This document shows, piece after piece, positions 24,861 through 39,041 of a stretch of 64,000 nt of DNA. Location: the NCBI GenBank assembly GCA_025618425.1, contig CM046838.1, forward strand, positions 19,868,838-19,932,837, in the 5' to 3' direction. Source of the DNA: Heliocidaris tuberculata (taxonomy: Eukaryota > Echinodermata > Echinoidea > Camarodonta > Echinometridae). The position numbers were made by a program, and so were the translations under genes. The stretch's first letter is position 1; the number at the start of each line of letters is the position of its first letter. Under the pieces are notes generated by a model that made no database searches, was not told where the DNA came from, and was given only the letters and a program-made list of their open reading frames with translations.

Positions 24861-25099
24861 TTATTTTATCGTCGTCAGCTCCAGGATGGCTCGCATACTT
24901 CTCAAGTACAGAATCTCGGAGCTATATGGCCTACGTGTAGGTCGTTCGATCGGCAACAGTTTCTTTCCGTACACGTTCGAAGTTTGCGATCCAGGACGTC
25001 ATGGGGTCGCTTCACCCCACGCAGACACAGATGATCATTACTATACCGTGACCAAAGAAGACACATAACAGACAGAACAATAAACAGACCAGGAGAAAA

Positions 25100-25263
25100 C
25101 GGAAAGAAAACGGGCGAAATACACACCCAAGGGTATTTCTCCATTGCTAGAGAGGAAGAGTAAGAACTATGAGTTAGAAAATAGGAGAGTGTAACGATGT
25201 GATGAGTAGCAGGTATGGGGAAATGACTTTTGCATGATGTTAGTCGTTTCAGTGAAAATAATT

Positions 25264-25266
<3 letters not shown>
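25100..25266. other. Non-coding, purine-rich
   Basis: Nothing recognised beyond a bias towards A and G. Confidence 0.5.

Positions 25267-25306
<40 letters not shown>
25267..25306 (+). repeat. (TA)n microsatellite
   Basis: About 19 perfect units; a second, shorter TA tract follows at 25358-25371. Confidence 0.95.
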
Positions 25307-25307
<1 letters not shown>

Positions 25308-26279
25308 TGCAAATGTATATGCAAATGAAAAAAAATAATTATATTGAATGTTTAATGTATATATATATATACTTGATGATATTTTTTTTTTAAATGTAAA
25401 TATTTAGTTTTAGCAGTAGCATTACATCAGTTAGTTGAAACACTGTTGTACTTGAACCCCTTGCTTACTAATACGTAACTACAAGTACAATCGAACACAA
25501 TCATATGGAATTAGAACTATTTTTTAACAGAAAAAATGTATCCCAGATTGCAATAGATGCTAATGGATGTTTATTGGGTCTCCAAGCTTCATCAAAAATT
25601 CAAACGAATTGAAAAGACTTTTGAAATTATGTTTTCCGTCTCTTTTGATTACGAGTACATATTTTGATTGTGTATTGGTATTGATTTGTATAAATACCGT
25701 AAGTCTGTTACAAAAAAAAGGTGCTGTATTTCCTGTCTTCTTTTTTGTTGTTGTTGTTGGTATTATCCTTGTCATGAGCCATTTCTGATTTCCCCTTATT
25801 TCATTATTATGTTATTTTACAGTTCTATCGCTAGTGACGCCGATACCTCGTGATACCTATTAATCAGACTGTCCAATTCACCACTCACTCGGTTATTACT
25901 TATTGTATCACGAAATTAGTAACGCAGGCCGAGTACACAGATTTCAAAAGACCATTGGTCTAAATACTTATTAGAGCAGAACGGTCACACTCGGAATAAA
26001 TCTTATTACAGATTTAATCATTGCTGTATTAACGACATATATCATTGTTTGTGTTTCTGGGACGTTTATTTATATTTCAAATGATAAAGATTTAATGTTA
26101 TAACAAAAAATACACGGTTGAATGTTATTGTAACTGAGATAGGTTAATTAGACTTATGGAAATGTTTATGATTGATGTTTTGATTTGTGTATGTGGTGAT
26201 AAAATGAATGTCACGATATTGTCATTTCAGTTTTCTAATCCTGCAATAATCATCAGGTTACCGGTGAGCTATTTGTAAG

Positions 26280-26314
26280 TTTTTTTTTTGTTTTTTTTTT
26301 TTTTGGGGGGGGGG
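26280..26314 (+). repeat. Compound T-run and G-run
   Basis: About 24 T interrupted by one G, then 10 G. Likely mononucleotide microsatellites. Confidence 0.9.
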
Positions 26315-26590
26315 AGTGGATTAGATGTCATCCTGCTCATCCATCAGTTTATACCCATCTTAATAGGTAATTCCATTAACAAGATGCTACATAACAGCGG
26401 GTGGTGACGGCTGAAAACTTCAAATGCTTGTATTTCTACAACCCACACGACTGTATAGGTATCATATATAATAAATCACAGTATGGGTACATGTGTGGGT
26501 TAAAATAAATTGTAAAAAACCCCCACACATTTTACCGATTTAGAGGTCATTTATTCGATATAATCAACCATGCATTATTAAAATACCTAT

Positions 26591-26614
26591 GTGAGGTGAA
26601 TACATTCACCTCAC
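26591..26614. repeat. Perfect palindrome GTGAGGTGAAT..ATTCACCTCAC
   Basis: Eleven-base arms with a two-base centre (AC). It contains CACCT/AGGTG half-sites on both arms, of the type bound by E-box zinc-finger factors; any binding is inference. Confidence 0.7.
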
Positions 26615-26769
26615 AACGAAAATCTCGAAAGGAATAGAAAAATGACAATCGGGTAGAAAAATCACGGAGTAAAATGTTGAAGAGTATTTGATATAACATC
26701 TGAAATGTTATCCAAACGCCATTCACTTTTAAAAACATGCCATATTGTAAAAACATATTGTAAATTTTC

Positions 26770-26879
26770 AGTATTATGTTGAACATCTTTGAGGAGTTAT
26801 ATTCATATCATTGCCATGATTGCGTTTTATCTTAACTAAGATATGAATACAATTTCTCTAAGATTTTCAACATAATACT
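26770..26879. repeat. 110-base foldback with 40-base arms
   Basis: Arms 26770-26809 (starting AGTATTATGTTGAA) and 26840-26879 (ending TTCAACATAATACT) pair over about 34 of 40 positions around a 30-base loop. It could be a very short MITE or a structured RNA hairpin such as a microRNA precursor; sequence alone does not decide. Confidence 0.6.
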
Positions 26880-28879
26880 AATAATTCAGACTATGTTAAC
26901 CCACGCATGTATCCACTGTCTTCTGCCATGCAGAATTCATATCATTTCTTTAGTTTACCATTCATGAACGCTATCTAGACATCTCGGTATGTCAGAAAGC
27001 AAACACCCTTTGAAAAATCCTCAAGGTTGAAACTTTAAATAATTTGTTTCTTAAGAGACTGTTAATTTTTCCAATTACTATGCTGAGACCCGGCATGGAT
27101 TCAAAGATTGTGAGGCGAAGTATTTGAGCAAAGAATTTGGGAGCGCATCAGATGTCATTTCCATTTTAAGCGAAAATGGATGCAGCTCCCCTCTCCATTG
27201 ACAACTCGCGTTAAATTCATTAGAAGAAAACGACCTAAAATGCATCACTCAGCCTTTTGTGAGCCAATGTCGTATTACCCTGAAATCAACTCGGAAAATG
27301 GCAAAGTATATATTTGCCTACCTATCGTCTTCATCAGTTTTAAATCTGGTGCCATATTATTTTCATCGTATCTGGCAGAGGTCTTCGTTTTTCTTTTTTG
27401 AAATTTGTCATTGATCGTTGAAAATTGAACAAAGTTTGTCATGTGAAATGCCAGACCTAATCAAATTACCATTTAATGACGTTACAGAAACCGAGTGATT
27501 GAATCCAATGCTCTTTATATCCAAAAAGCAGCAGAAAATGTCAGGAATATGAATCGTTATCTTAAAAACTTCAGAGCAGGGGGAAATATTTATTTATGAC
27601 CTATTAGATTTATTGATGGTTTGACGAAGATGTATATCTCATATCTTGGGCACATATCATTATGATCATGTTTTAAAAAAGTGGTCATGGCAAACACTTC
27701 TTTTTTCTGTCATTGTGGTACATGTGATGCTTTCGATGTTTGCAAGATATATCTGTTCAAAAGTAATTCACCATCATAGATGTTTTTTTCCTCCCCACGT
27801 GATAATGTACTCTGTATTGTTATCAGTATGTTAATTTATGTAACCTAAATCGTCCTCGAACTTTGACTCCCTCTGCCCCAACAATGGAAGGGACATACTT
27901 TCAAAGAAGGATATGAAATTGAAAAATGCATGGTGTATATGACTTATCTTAGGAGGAAGTTGTTCAAGATTAACAAGGCTGTCTCGTTTGAAAACCATTT
28001 TAATAGATTTAACTCTGAAATAAGTCAACATTGGGTTGTATTGAACTGCATAATATCTCCCAGAAATGTAAAATAATACAGATCTACATAGAAATACACG
28101 TACACCCTGCCTGATATATGGCATTGAAAATCATGATTCATTTTATATATTTTTATAACAAAGAATTCCTATGGCGAGTAAGTTGATGTCAAATGTAGAG
28201 ACAATCATTCAGGTATATTTCATTATCTTGGAACGCTGGTTATTTTTTTCTAATCTCATATTTGTTTTGTATCATTTATATTCTCATTTTATTTGTAACT
28301 TTCTTCTACATTTTGCAATGTATAGATATTTATATGGTGATCACTTTGTTTCAAAATGTTCAGTTACTGTATTTTAAGACATGCTATGGTTTCTTTATTG
28401 CCAAATACAAGTACAATCTATAAAAAATAATGTAAAAACCGTCGTTGACATTAAAGACAAAAGCAAGTATGTTTCTTAAACAAATGAAAAACCTGTGTGT
28501 GTTGAATCTATGGCTGAGTGCATCTTTGCCCCGATGATATTGGTATTGTACCTTCCCTTAGAGTTTCGTTTACCCTCATTCTTCGGGTAAAACATAAAAT
28601 CATCACATCTTTTCTGTCTCCTTCGCTTACCCATCGTGCACCATAAAATCTTCTCCCTTTTGGCATTTGTGATATTTCCCTTCTATTCAGTTTTCATCTG
28701 TTTTATGCCTCTCCTATCCACCTCTCCCTCTCACGATATCACTCTGTTTCGCTACCCGTCTAGCCGTCTTTGTCTCTTTTTCTTTCTTTTTTCTCAATAA
28801 AAAAAAGATGTACCCTCATCTTTCTACTCTATCTTCTCCTTCTTTCCTCCTCCCCATTTTCTAATCAAATTTTGTGGAT

Positions 28880-28998
28880 TTCACGACCCGGGCAATACGG
28901 TGGACACTTGGAGGAAGAGGCGTCAAAAATAGAGCAATTCCGGATCATAATTTTCGCCCGCTGACCTTCAAAATCAAGTTTGGCGGCTCAAATGCGAG
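28880..28998 (+). other. Candidate first exon ending at a consensus splice donor
   Basis: A moderate-GC island (from TTCACGACCCGGGCAATACG) ends at ATGCGAG|GTAAGT, with the ATG at 28992-28994 and donor GT at 28999-29000. It follows a pyrimidine-rich upstream region. It could be a 5' exon holding the first codons of a gene extending to the right, or a chance donor. No downstream exon could be recognised. Confidence 0.2.
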
Positions 28999-29482
28999 GT
29001 AAGTTCCATCTCATATTTTCACTTGCCCCGGTATCCATTTAGAGTCAGTTTACAGCCAATTTCCCCAAATGTTTTCCATTCGTTTTTCCTCCTTTTCTCG
29101 AAATTGTTTTTAACCTTGAATTATTGGAAATCTATTCCATGACTGGGGTATTATGCTTACCCTTAAGTGATATGTTTAACCTGAAAATGCTGAGCAGTGT
29201 TTCTAGAATCATTTCCGTCGTTTCCTTCTTCTCCTCTCCATGTTGACATATCACCAAGTACAGAGCATTTCATATTGTGCTTTAACTGCTTATTTTCAGA
29301 ATAATTATGACACTCTATATTTTTTTGTTGTGATTCCATGTGTGTATCAAGACAGAAATTTGAAAGTTTATTCTTTAAAAAATGTTGAATTCATTGAGAG
29401 AAATACTAAATTTCCAAGAGAGTTATGAATTCCTTTTCAATCATAAATCGCGAAAGACGATCAACATTCGAGGAGGAAAGAT

Positions 29483-29498
29483 CAGTGGCGTATCCAGC
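29483..29498 (+). mobile_element. Terminus-like CAGTGGCGTATCCAGC, probable DNA transposon relic
   Basis: One mismatch in its first 15 bases from the minus-strand copy at 10606-10621, and likewise followed within 40 bases by a long C-run. The element body and other end are not delimited. Confidence 0.4.
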
Positions 29499-30404
29499 AT
29501 TGGGCAGTTCCAGCCCCTCCACATCTGCAGCCCCCCACCCCCCCCCCAAAAAAAATGATATAAAAAAAAATAATGAATTTCTTTTCAAGATATTGTAGTA
29601 ATGGCAGTATATAACCAATAGATTGCTGGAAATTGGCTTTAAATCATACAAATTTTTAGTGGGGGCGTGCTAATCTTATCTGGTCTGCTGTATATTTACA
29701 TGTATATCTGGATATTCTTTGTATGTTGCTAATGTATAACTACAAACATACCGAAATTTGAGAAGTTCAAACAGAAGGATAGGAAGGGGAGGGATGACCC
29801 CTGCCCCACCTCCACTAGCTACACTTGCGGACCGGCGGAAAACATGTTATTTGCGACTCTTTAAACAGTGAGCATGATGAAGAAATGTATGCTACTTTGT
29901 CTTTATGTCAACAACTTTTTGCCGGTTGATCAAATATCGCAACTCGTGTCATCAAGCTGACATGGAAAATATACACCACTGATAGGTACCCTCAGGAAAT
30001 TAAGTCTTATTTTTCCCCATTGATTTTGGTTTAAGTTATGCCATCATTTTTACTCCCAAAAATTCGAATCTACCCTGGTGACATTCGTACTCTAAGGTTT
30101 CGCTATCACTGACATTTCAACGTGATGGTGAATGCAACATGGGCATCCTGCTCTCTTTCAAACATTTAGTCGATCCTCGCATAAAGTTTCTTTTTTTAAC
30201 TTCCAAGCAAAGAGTTTCACACCACTATGTTGACTCGCTAGATCATAATGTTCCCTCGTGGAAAGGGCACGGGGGTGCTCAGAATTTTAAGTAATATTCA
30301 TAATCGCTCAGGAAAAGAAGAACGGAAAATAGACTTCGTTTTGGATGCATCATAGCAATATTTTTCATCTGGAATTCATAGGTTATTTTGAGCAACACGA
30401 AAGC

Positions 30405-30413
30405 AAAAAAACA

Positions 30414-30446
<33 letters not shown>

Positions 30447-30461
30447 AAAAAAAAAAAAAAA
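30405..30461 (+). repeat. (AAAAAC)n and poly(A) run
   Basis: Several AAAAAC and AAAAC units followed by a run of about 20 A. Confidence 0.9.
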
Positions 30462-30581
30462 ACCTTAAAAAGGTAATACCGTACTTTTCATTCATATTTT
30501 TATTCATCGTTTTATTTATATAATTGCTTGTCATTTTTTATATGAATTGAATATAGTTTATTACTTAAACATGAAATAGAT

Positions 30582-30734
30582 CAGGGCCCCGTTTCATAAA
30601 ACTTGTTATCAATAACAAGTTACGATATTTGTTATAAGCTACTGAAATCCTTGTATCTGACTAGCTGAGAACAAATTTGTCATAGAAATGTGGCAGTTGT
30701 TACTGATAACAAGTTTTATGAATCGGAACCCAGG
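30582..30734. mobile_element. Palindromic MITE related to the GGGCCCCGTT family
   Basis: Begins CAGGGCCCCGTTTCATAAAA and ends with a decayed inverse (TTTTATGAATCGGAACCCAG). The sub-terminal CTTGTTATCA/TGATAACAAG blocks also pair. The interior differs from the 14851 and 42705 copies, so it is a sister subfamily sharing the terminal 20 bases. Confidence 0.8.
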
Positions 30735-33687
30735 TATTGTATGTGGCCAACAATATACATTATGTACGATTTCAACCTGAAAAGTTAGAATTGATTTCTA
30801 ATATGTGATACATATTCCAAAGGATCGAAAAATATACACCTTATGAATACTTCTTTAGAGCTAACATGTGAAATGGAGAACTGAATAAAATTCAAATTTT
30901 AAAAGTTAAGTGTCTAATAATGAAATATCCTGCGTACATTCAGTGCAATGTAATTTTAAAAATAAACTTGCTGAAAGATATATATTACTGAAAAAAGTAT
31001 CCGCACGCTTTGCATATTATACTGTTATGTCTGAGTACCACTGTTCTTTGTATCATTTAGTTAAATACCGAACTATAGATTTGTTTTTTTCCAAATCAGA
31101 TTATATAACATTTTTTTCATTTATTGGCTGTTTTAAAAAAAAATAATTTAGTATAAATTTCAGTGGATTATATGGAAAACGTACCTTTCATCATTACCAA
31201 AATTTAAGACTATCTACTTAATTATTCTCTATATAAGGGCGAACAGATCTAAAATCAATAGGCTAGAAGCTTATATGCTTTTCATGAAATTTGGGATGAA
31301 CATATTAAATTTTATTTAGTCTATTTCGATAATTGCTTTTTAAGTCAACGAGGATGATATATTTTAAGACTGCCTTTTACGTTGTGTCATGTTACCTCTG
31401 TTTGAAAGGGGAAAAATTATTTACAAGGTGGAGGAGAATTTTTTAAAATCTATTTGCGACGGCGTTATAGCTTTGTTTAAACACAAATATGGCGAATAAG
31501 GTATATAAGAATTATATATAACCATTCGATCGTTATTTTTCTAGTTTTTGATATTATTTCATCATGTACTATTTCAATTTTGTGTTTGTGGATGTATATT
31601 TTTAGATAGTCGTTTTCATGTTTTATAGGTTTGACATGTTTGACAGGTTTAATTAAATAAAGTTAACCCAGTACTTGCTTTTCAATTTTGTGTTTCATTG
31701 TTGTAAATGTTTTTTTTTTCCACTTTATATTATGGTCTCCTTGTGTAACAGCCATTAGCTGAGAACCATGAATGAGATCCGTCGATGAATATACTGAGTA
31801 GAAACTGAAATTGAAAATTCATTGTTGTATTATGGCAATATAAAGTATTTGCCATGTTATAAATAAATAAATAAAGCTTCTATGTAAGTGATTTAAAATG
31901 ATGAATAATAAAGAAAGTTGTTATTTATTGCAAATGTTTCATAGCTTCATACCATGAACTCAGTGTTCATATAAACATCCTTATTCCATCTTCCTTTATA
32001 TGAATTTATTTCGTAAACCCGCAATCATTACGCTGCCATTCATGACATGATTTCGCCTTTTGAAGTGTAATTAGCGTCGATATCAAATTACATGAGCACA
32101 TTATGTGTCATGACACAAATATACAGCTGCAGTTTAATTCAATTTTTTTTTAAACGATGAGGTTTAAAGACAGTCTCAATCATTTGCAAAAGCCAACTAA
32201 AAGGAATGGCTGAAAATGAGATGCTTAAAACATCACAGTAGAATATCAAGTTCCAAATTAAAACTCGTCACATTATCATGACAAAGATATACATTTTAAG
32301 ACTGAAATAATAACACAACAAGTTCAAAGTGTTTTCCGGATGACAAAAGCAATTGCGGTTAGACATTAGGAATTTCTGATGCTTCATAAAGCACGTGATA
32401 AAGATATGAGCAACCCTTATTAGAGTTTCTTCTTCAAGGAAATTGCAGAATCATGATATAAATTTAGACTTCATTTTTTTTTTTTTTTTTTTAGTTTTCA
32501 TCTTAAATTTTCATGAATTGGTTTTTAAATATATGTTGTTGATTTATAGCTTTTTGACCTATACAAGAAGTAGAATATACCTTCATATGCGAATTGGTGA
32601 TTTACCCAGCCTAGTACCTCCTTGATTTACCAGATAACAACATAGTGACATTCGCTACCTTAACAATCTATTCCGGCTGCAACTATTCTAAAGGCATGCA
32701 AGAGTTATATCAGTTGCTGATTTTTTTTTATAAAAATAGAAAACTTATGGTCATTGGAATTTCATAATGTCTCCAGCTTAACGCGATATTTTGACGTAAA
32801 ATTTGAAGCAGTCTGTAAGGTTCATATCACCAGATGATTTTCTAAAACTTGATTTCTTTGGATGGATGTACATGTACATATCTACATTTCTATTAAAACA
32901 ATTTATTCTCCTCCAAAGAACATCAATATAAAAAAAAAAAAAAAAAATTGGTCGACGGTAAAGCATAGGAAGTCAAAGTCACGAATTAATTCTTATAAAT
33001 TCATCAACGTTGTCTCTCAGTTTATAAGATATGAATAATGAAACATCATTAACGATATATAAACAAATTTAGATTGTCATGTATCGCTATTTCAATAGGT
33101 GTATATGTTTGTGTGAATGTGTGTGAGTCTGTTAAAGGCAGCCGCAGAAGAAATGGTGTACACGAAATGTGGGACAGAATATGGGGCTGAATAAAATAGT
33201 ATTTTATCGCCCCTCAGCTTATTATATTTCTCTCTTGGCCACATATATACTGATGATAACAAAATATGTATGAATATTACTTCAAATAACTTTAATATTA
33301 CTGACAATATAGTATATGATAATTAAAATAGTTATAGTAATAATCATAATAATGATGTTAAAGTGATAATAGCAATGGTTTTGAGATTTATTTACTATTA
33401 TAGTAAGCACGATCGAGAATTCAACTCAAAGACAATTTCAATACCGTGATGTATATCCCATAGAAATCATGTTCGGATTACTTAATACGTCATTGTAATG
33501 TTAGCGCCTTTCAGTAGATGATGGATAAGTCTATTGCGATTGCCTAAGGTTGAATTTTCAAAAGTCTTTGCGATCTTATTACTATTACTATTACTTTATC
33601 AAGTAATGTTACTACTGTTTATAATGATAACGACATTAATTATGAAACTTAAAGCAATGATTATGATATTAATTACAAAAGTGATTA
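30735..33687. other. AT-rich intergenic DNA
   Basis: No gene recognised. AAATAAATAAATAAA lies at about 31860-31875, a T18-19 run at 32474-32492 and an A-run at 32931-32947. Short frames here, such as 30910-31146 (78 codons), have no recognisable features. Confidence 0.5.
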
Positions 33688-33716
33688 TACACACACACAC
33701 ACACACGCGCACACAG

Positions 33717-33756
<40 letters not shown>

Positions 33757-33757
33757 G
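33688..33757 (+). repeat. Compound (CA)n-(TA)n microsatellite
   Basis: About 50 bases of CA units with GC and GA interruptions followed by about 18 bases of TA units. Confidence 0.95.
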
Positions 33758-34736
33758 CACTCCTCTTTCTCCTCTTCCTCATTCTGTTTCTACAACTCTT
33801 GCCACTACTACTGCTGCCGATACTTTTTATTTAATGTCTTTCTTGTGGGAGTATTTAAACACTTTATGACCCTCCCCATTTTGTTCCTTCTTAGACTCTT
33901 CTTTAACTCAATCCTAGGGGAAAAAAATCGTACCCACTCGAAGTAAATGTGTGCAAGCACAGCCCCTTGATTTCACACTATTTCGTCTCGTCATTGTCCC
34001 GCTATTTCCTGACATTGGGGAAAGCCTACCATTATAAAGCAAAGGCGTTATATGTCTTAATACCAAAGAAAATGCACATGAATGATGGATCACGACATAG
34101 ATTATAGGTGAGGGCAAGGATATATATTTACATGATATTTCTTCCTGCTTATGAGTATTTGTATAGGATTGATTTAGGGAGACATGCCTTAAACATTGAT
34201 CTCTCCAATAATATTTCAATTAATTTTTTCATCAATTAAGTATTAAACGTCATGCAAACAAGAGAAATACCTGGATATGATATCGTGAAGCAATATGACC
34301 AATACACACGAAGACTTCAATTACAAATACCCATCAACACATGTTTATACGTCATCGATCAATTTGTAATATTTATTCATTTTACTTGACACGTTGCAAG
34401 ATATTAAAAGAAAATTATAAACGGCTACAAGGTTTCATTGGGCATGTAAGAGGTGAAAATAATTTATATGACTTGACTTTATTTTAACATATAAGAGATA
34501 TTTGCATGAGTAACTCTTGTTTCATTCTTGGGGCTCTTCTCAAGTCTTCGCACAATGGACTATTAACTCGTTTTTTGCCACATAAATACTCTTCTGTGGA
34601 ATTTGTGTGTAGAGTCAGTGCCAAAATGGCACAATGGCACAGTTAGTGTTAATGTCGATTTTGTTCTCATTCAAAAGATGAAGAGAATAACACAATGCCA
34701 TATCTTTACATATACTCATCACCCCTAACCACCACC
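33758..34736. other. Intergenic DNA
   Basis: Pyrimidine-rich at 33758-33910, then AT-rich. Nothing recognised. Confidence 0.5.
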
Positions 34737-34758
34737 AAAAAAAAAAAAAAAAAAAAAA
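34737..34758 (+). repeat. Poly(A) run, 22 bases
   Basis: Uninterrupted A-run about 25 bases before the interspersed repeat at 34783. Confidence 0.9.
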
Positions 34759-34782
34759 TGGTAAAAAGCTCTAGCATTCTGT

Positions 34783-35360
34783 AAGATAAATAATAATAAT
34801 AACACTAAATTTCATTTATAAAGCGCCTTTTCATCAGATACAAAGCGCATGTAACAGATAAACAAAGAAGACAGTATCATATGAATATCATTACGTAAGT
34901 ACAAACAAAGAGAACTATTAAGAAAAAAAAAAGACAATTAGAAGAGGTGTGTTTTCAGACACTTCTTAAATGATGTGAGAGTTTGACAAATCTTTAATGC
35001 AGAAGGCAGGGAGTTCCAGGTTTTGGGAGCGATAATTGAAAAAGCCCTATCAACTCTCTGTTTACTGGTTCGAGGGATGGTAAGTGTATTACTAGTGGCC
35101 GAGCGTGTGTTTTACATGGAAGTGTACGCATGGAGTAGATCAGATAAGTATACTGGGGCTTGACTATTAACACATTTGTAAGTTAGAGTTAAGATCTTAT
35201 ATTTGATACGATTATTAACACGAAGCCAGTGAAGATAATTTATGAGAAGGGACACATGAACAAATTTAGGTTTACAATGGATGAGTTTTGCTGCTTTATT
35301 TTGGAGAAGTTGAAGGGAGTCAAGATTTTTAAGCGATGTGCCATTGAGAAAAAAAGCTTT
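34783..35360 (+). mobile_element. Interspersed repeat of the (TAA)n-AAAGCGC class
   Basis: Starts with TAATAATAATAACAC, then TTTATAAAGCGCCTTTTCATC and CAAAGCGCATGTAACAG. It continues through a segment with ACACTTCTTAAATGATGTGAG, GGCAGGGAGTTCCAGGTTTT and ATTATTAACACGAAGCCAGTG. I recognise this type of sequence from repeated copies in marine invertebrate and lower-chordate genomes. No protein is encoded intact. It is probably a non-autonomous or truncated element; its class is not certain. Confidence 0.6.
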
Positions 35361-35934
35361 ATTAGCTGAATTTAATTCGCCTGTACCTGTGTTTCACACC
35401 TGTAGTTAATACCCAATTGGACTCAACTTTCATCTATGCAAATGGCCGCTAGTTTACCAGGCAAAATACGGCAGCGCCGAGGATGAAATAATTTCCACCT
35501 TATGTTATTATGATACGCTTCGTACATTAACCGTATACAAGGTACTCCACACCAGGTTAATTGATATCACCTTTTAACCACTTTGCCTCGTCCGACATTA
35601 TGACGCAGGTATCTGTTTGGTGTAGCTCGGGGTTAATGAAAATCATACAGGCCTACCAAGGAAAATGCCATAACTGGGAATGATGATGATTTGTTTGTGT
35701 GGGTCCTTTTCGTTCAAATATTTTCATCACAGACTTGTAATCCCGTGCGTAATCCCGTGTGCCAAGTCGTTTTCATTCATGGTATGCTTGTTGGTACATA
35801 ATGCATGTTCTTAAAGTCATCACCAAACTGTTTCGTTTTCTATCTATAAATTATATTGTAAAATAAGAATGGGTTCTCCTTCCGGAGTGAGCATTCTTCA
35901 CTATGAATACATTTCCTTAATCATAACTTTATCC
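35361..35934. other. Intergenic DNA
   Basis: Moderate-GC, non-repetitive sequence. Nothing recognised. Confidence 0.5.
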
Positions 35935-35980
35935 TCAATGCGCTAAGAAACATGGTATTAAGCGCTTCATAAATGTTGTA
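35935..35980 (-). mobile_element. Short AGCGC-box fragment abutting the TTA array
   Basis: CAATGCGCTAAGAAACATGG, then TTAAGCGCTTCATAAATG, leads straight into (TTA)n. On the minus strand this is (TAA)n followed by CATTTATGAAGCGCTTAA, the same layout as at 34783 and 44747. Confidence 0.55.
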
Positions 35981-37920
<1,940 letters not shown>

Positions 37921-37930
37921 TCACACCTAT

Positions 37931-37980
37931 GTGGGTATGCGCGTGTGGGTGTGTGTGTGTGCGTGATCTTACATAGATTC
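37931..37980 (+). repeat. GT-rich tract left of unit copy 1
   Basis: GTGGGTATGCGCGTGTGGGT and GT repeats, followed by a short unique lead-in (GATCTTACATAGATTC). Confidence 0.8.
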
Positions 37981-38085
37981 ATTTGTGGGGTACAGAGAAC
38001 AACAAAGCACAATAATTGCCTCTATTCAGTCATGCTTGTGGGGTACAAAATACAATAGGAGAAAACAATACAGTTCCCCACAAAT
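37981..38085 (+). mobile_element. GT-embedded unit with ATTTGTGGGG/CCCCACAAAT ends, copy 1
   Basis: 105 bases with 10-base perfect terminal inverted repeats. It is flanked on the right by more GTGTGT and CGCGCG sequence (38087-38147). It matches 41811-41939 closely, including GTACAGAGAACAA, GTCATGCTT.TGGGGTACAA and ATACAATAGGAGAAAACA. No coding capacity. Confidence 0.75.
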
Positions 38086-38150
38086 CAGTGTGTGTGAGGG
38101 TGTGTGGGTGGGTGTGTATGTGCGCGCGCGTGTGTGTGCGCGTGTGTTAA
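38086..38150 (+). repeat. GT/GC-rich tract right of unit copy 1
   Basis: Imperfect GT repeats with a GCGCGCGCG core, alternating purine-pyrimidine. Confidence 0.85.
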
Positions 38151-38867
38151 TTGACTGTAAAACTGGAGATCCAGGGCTCAAAACCATCGCTAATTGCCAT
38201 TGGTGACTAAGACAAAAACATCCCTTCGGATATCACTTCAGGTCGACAGTGAGTGACGTATCAAGCATGGAGTGAGCCTGGGGTACGCCCCCTCCTCATT
38301 TGAAGGCTCCAAAGAAAAATAAATGAATAGTTGCTAGCGGGACCACAGCATAAGGGCGGCTCACATAAATTATACATTACACTCCCTTGGTCTGGGAAGG
38401 ATGCTGCCTCCTATTTTTAGCAATATCTGGATACGCCAGAGACCCCCCCCCCCCCCCATTACATACTGCATACTATGTTCCTTAGTATTGAATGGAAAAC
38501 GAACACCTCCGCAACAAGATGATAGTATTTACCTCTTCTCTTTCACCGTAGCACGTAAAACAGAACATGATATATCAGTTTACACTCATGTTCTGTTTGC
38601 ACACATGTATTACAATATCGCGCTCTCAAAACATTCATCATAATTAGATAGCATCTTCATCAAATTGATTCTAAATGCGTTTGTGTGTACAGATTCCCCA
38701 ACGCAACAAGTTACATACTGCATTGCGTTATACTTCTGTCGTAACCTATGCTGATCCATTTTCTGGAACATTCATCAGCAGTATACGCACTCACATTAAA
38801 TACTGCAGTGTATTAAATAATTATCTTTATTTATTTTATCGTTATGCATTTATCATTATTATTATCA
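38151..38867. other. Intergenic DNA
   Basis: No gene recognised. It includes AGTGACGTATCAAGC (38252-38266), a decayed match to the CAGTGGCGTAGCCAG terminus, and a C-run at 38444-38457. Confidence 0.5.
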
Positions 38868-38869
38868 TT

Positions 38870-39021
38870 CTTCTTCTTCTTCTTCTTCTTCTTCTTCTTC
38901 TTCTTCTTCTTCTTCTTCTTCTTCTTCTTCTTCTTCTTCTTCTTCTTCTTCTTCTTCTTCTTCTTCTTCTTCTTCTTCTTCTTCTTCTTCTTCTTCTTCT
39001 TCTTCTTCTTCTTCTTCTTCT
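38870..39021 (+). repeat. (CTT)n array, about 51 units
   Basis: 152 bases of near-perfect CTT repeat. The plus strand is pure pyrimidine, which favours triplex (H-DNA) structure. A 14-base G-run follows at 39028-39041. The poly-Leu, poly-Phe, poly-Glu, poly-Lys and poly-Arg frames here are artefacts. Confidence 0.98.
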
Positions 39022-39027
39022 CTCTGA

Positions 39028-39041
39028 GGGGGGGGGGGGGG
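39028..39041 (+). repeat. Poly(G) run, 14 bases
   Basis: Lies six bases after the CTT array. Confidence 0.9.

Larger units (their letters stand above)
25310..28870. other. AT-rich intergenic DNA with two foldback sequences
   Basis: No gene recognised. It contains a compound T-run and G-run at 26280-26314, a perfect palindrome at 26591-26614 and a 110-base foldback at 26770-26879. A pyrimidine-rich stretch covers about 28600-28860. Confidence 0.5.
29004..30581. other. Intergenic DNA with a transposon-end relic
   Basis: No gene recognised. The terminus-like CAGTGGCGTATCCAGC is at 29483-29498, followed by C-runs at 29531-29547 and an A-run. A-rich (AAAAAC)n and a poly(A) run occupy about 30405-30461. 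Confidence 0.5.

Noticed and set aside
24787..25068. 93-codon plus-strand frame
   Set aside because: It overlaps the minus-strand coding-like fragment, whose codon usage is more convincing, and resembles nothing known.
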